Of a stretch of 34,043 bases of DNA, positions 33,639 to 34,043 are shown in pieces. The translations under genes were made by a program, and so were the position numbers. Below the pieces are notes generated by a model. That model did not search any database and was not told the DNA's origin. It saw nothing but the letters and a program-made list of their open reading frames with translations. The DNA comes from Candidatus Magnetobacterium casense (GTDB lineage: Bacteria > Nitrospirota > Thermodesulfovibrionia > Thermodesulfovibrionales > Magnetobacteriaceae), in the NCBI RefSeq assembly GCF_000714715.1, contig NZ_JMFO01000033.1:1-34043 (forward strand), written 5' to 3'. Positions within the stretch are counted from its first letter, which is position 1, and every line of letters starts with the position of its first letter.

Positions 33639-34043
33639 GAGCCTCTTGCAAAACTCCTAAATTTTAATGATATTTTAGCCCTCCCTATGATAAAATAAAT
33701 CTCCTAAAAACATCTTAAATCATAAGGAGAGCATATGTTAATAGAGAGTATATCATGGCTATTAGGAAAAGTGCAACGACTATTGTTCCCAGAGCTTGAA
33801 GAGATTTGTACCGACCCCATAACTGAAAAGCAAAAGCATTTAATTACAATCCTGGAGATAGCTCAAATAGAAAAGTATATGGGGTGGGTAGATAATCAAT
33901 GTAAAGGGCGTAAACTTAAAGAAAGAGATGCTATTGGCAGGGCATTTGTGGCTAAAGCCGTCTATAATTATCCTACAACGAGTCTGCTGATAGAATCTCT
34001 AAAGACAATGCCAAACCTGAGGACAATAAGCGGATTTGCTAAA
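33639..34043 (+). mobile_element. Left end of an insertion sequence (truncated by window edge)
   Basis: GAGCCTCTTGCAAAA begins at 33639, the complement of the IS tip at 311-326, followed by an AT-rich leader and a transposase start at 33735. The element continues beyond the window. The four bases before it (ACTT) differ from those after the element at 326 (TATT), so if both are single copies they are separate insertions, not the two ends of one. Confidence 0.85.
33735..34043 (+). CDS. Transposase, N-terminal part (runs off the window end)
   Basis: 103 residues are visible from ATG 33735, which has AAGGAGA four bases upstream. The pattern GKVQRLLFPELEE, GRAFVAKAVYNYPTTSLLIESLKTMPNLRTISGF is the N-terminal domain of IS4/IS5/IS1182-like transposases, where a helical domain binds the terminal repeat. 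The C-terminal fragment at 3-125 belongs to an element with the same terminal repeat. Confidence 0.85.
   Translation, partial: MLIESISWLLGKVQRLLFPELEEICTDPITEKQKHLITILEIAQIEKYMGWVDNQCKGRKLKERDAIGRAFVAKAVYNYPTTSLLIESLKTMPNLRTISGFAK

Noticed and set aside
33601..33651. N-terminal extension of the TrxB-like frame into the IS tip
   Set aside because: It would add residues from the terminal repeat, whereas ATG 33600 has AGAGG upstream and gives the canonical FAD-domain start.
1..34043. CRISPR arrays, tRNA or rRNA genes
   Set aside because: No regularly spaced direct repeats, cloverleaf-like segments with a TTCRA arm, or conserved rRNA blocks were seen on reading both strands.
1..34043. Prophage or magnetosome genes
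   Set aside because: No integrase, capsid, terminase, lysis or mam/mad-like gene could be recognised; the accessory DNA is IS and toxin-antitoxin type.

Overview
The window looks like a piece of a Gram-negative genome with lipopolysaccharide and a full outer-membrane assembly system. It carries a bamA-skp-lpxD-fabZ-lpxA-lpxI cluster, nuoKLMN of respiratory complex I, three bacteriohemerythrins, an orphan bioW and c-di-GMP signalling. This mix would suit a microaerophilic environmental bacterium such as a Nitrospirota (Candidatus Magnetobacterium-like) or a deltaproteobacterial lineage. That placement is inference: no rRNA, tRNA or magnetosome gene is present to fix it. The long-standing genes are moderately GC-rich in codon use. 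Several inserted pieces (NYN gene, PIN toxin-antitoxin, insertion sequences) are clearly AT-rich.

Layout. 1-326 is the right end of an insertion sequence (IS) with a transposase C-terminus, and 33639-34043 is the left end of an element with the same terminal repeat, so the window is bounded by two IS ends. 357-2953 (minus) holds a DUF6599-like exported protein and a cobalamin-type radical SAM enzyme, preceded by a 15-codon leader ORF. 3091-4276 holds an apparently leaderless NYN nuclease gene and an orphan type IV pilin-like protein. 4382-10499 (plus) is the envelope operon: BamA and Skp for outer-membrane proteins, then LpxD, FabZ, LpxA and LpxI for lipid A and fatty acids. Directly at the lpxI stop codon an accessory patch begins (10501-15210): a truncated copy of an AbiEii-like nucleotidyltransferase gene with its small partner, a PIN toxin-antitoxin pair, a complete 2001-bp IS, a broken ORF, and the full AbiEii-like/partner pair.

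15258-19611 (minus) holds bioW, a YkgJ-type cysteine-cluster protein, two tandem bacteriohemerythrins, a flavin reductase-like protein and an AI-2E-type permease. 19850-21599 (plus) is a two-gene signalling unit, a stand-alone receiver overlapping a REC-PAS-GGDEF diguanylate cyclase. 21737-23298 (minus) is HU followed by a propeller-like lipoprotein. 23488-24547 (plus) is a GDSL hydrolase and a third bacteriohemerythrin. 24575-29758 (minus) is nuoK-nuoL-nuoM-nuoN without the upstream nuo genes; an IS1634-like element lies just upstream. A 122-bp MITE with terminal repeats matching the window-end elements has landed at the start codon of an ISKra4-like transposase fragment. That fragment is cut off by an intergenic repeat. 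A TrxB-like flavoprotein with an atypical NADPH-binding motif follows.

The strongest oddities are the MITE sitting between a ribosome-binding site and a start codon, the small family of 3'-end intergenic repeats, the diverged duplicate of the AbiEii partner at the lpxI stop, the leader/A6 arrangement before the DUF6599 gene, and the TrxB-like protein without the HRR motif. No clear new multi-gene system is visible; the AbiEii-like/97-residue pair is the nearest candidate.
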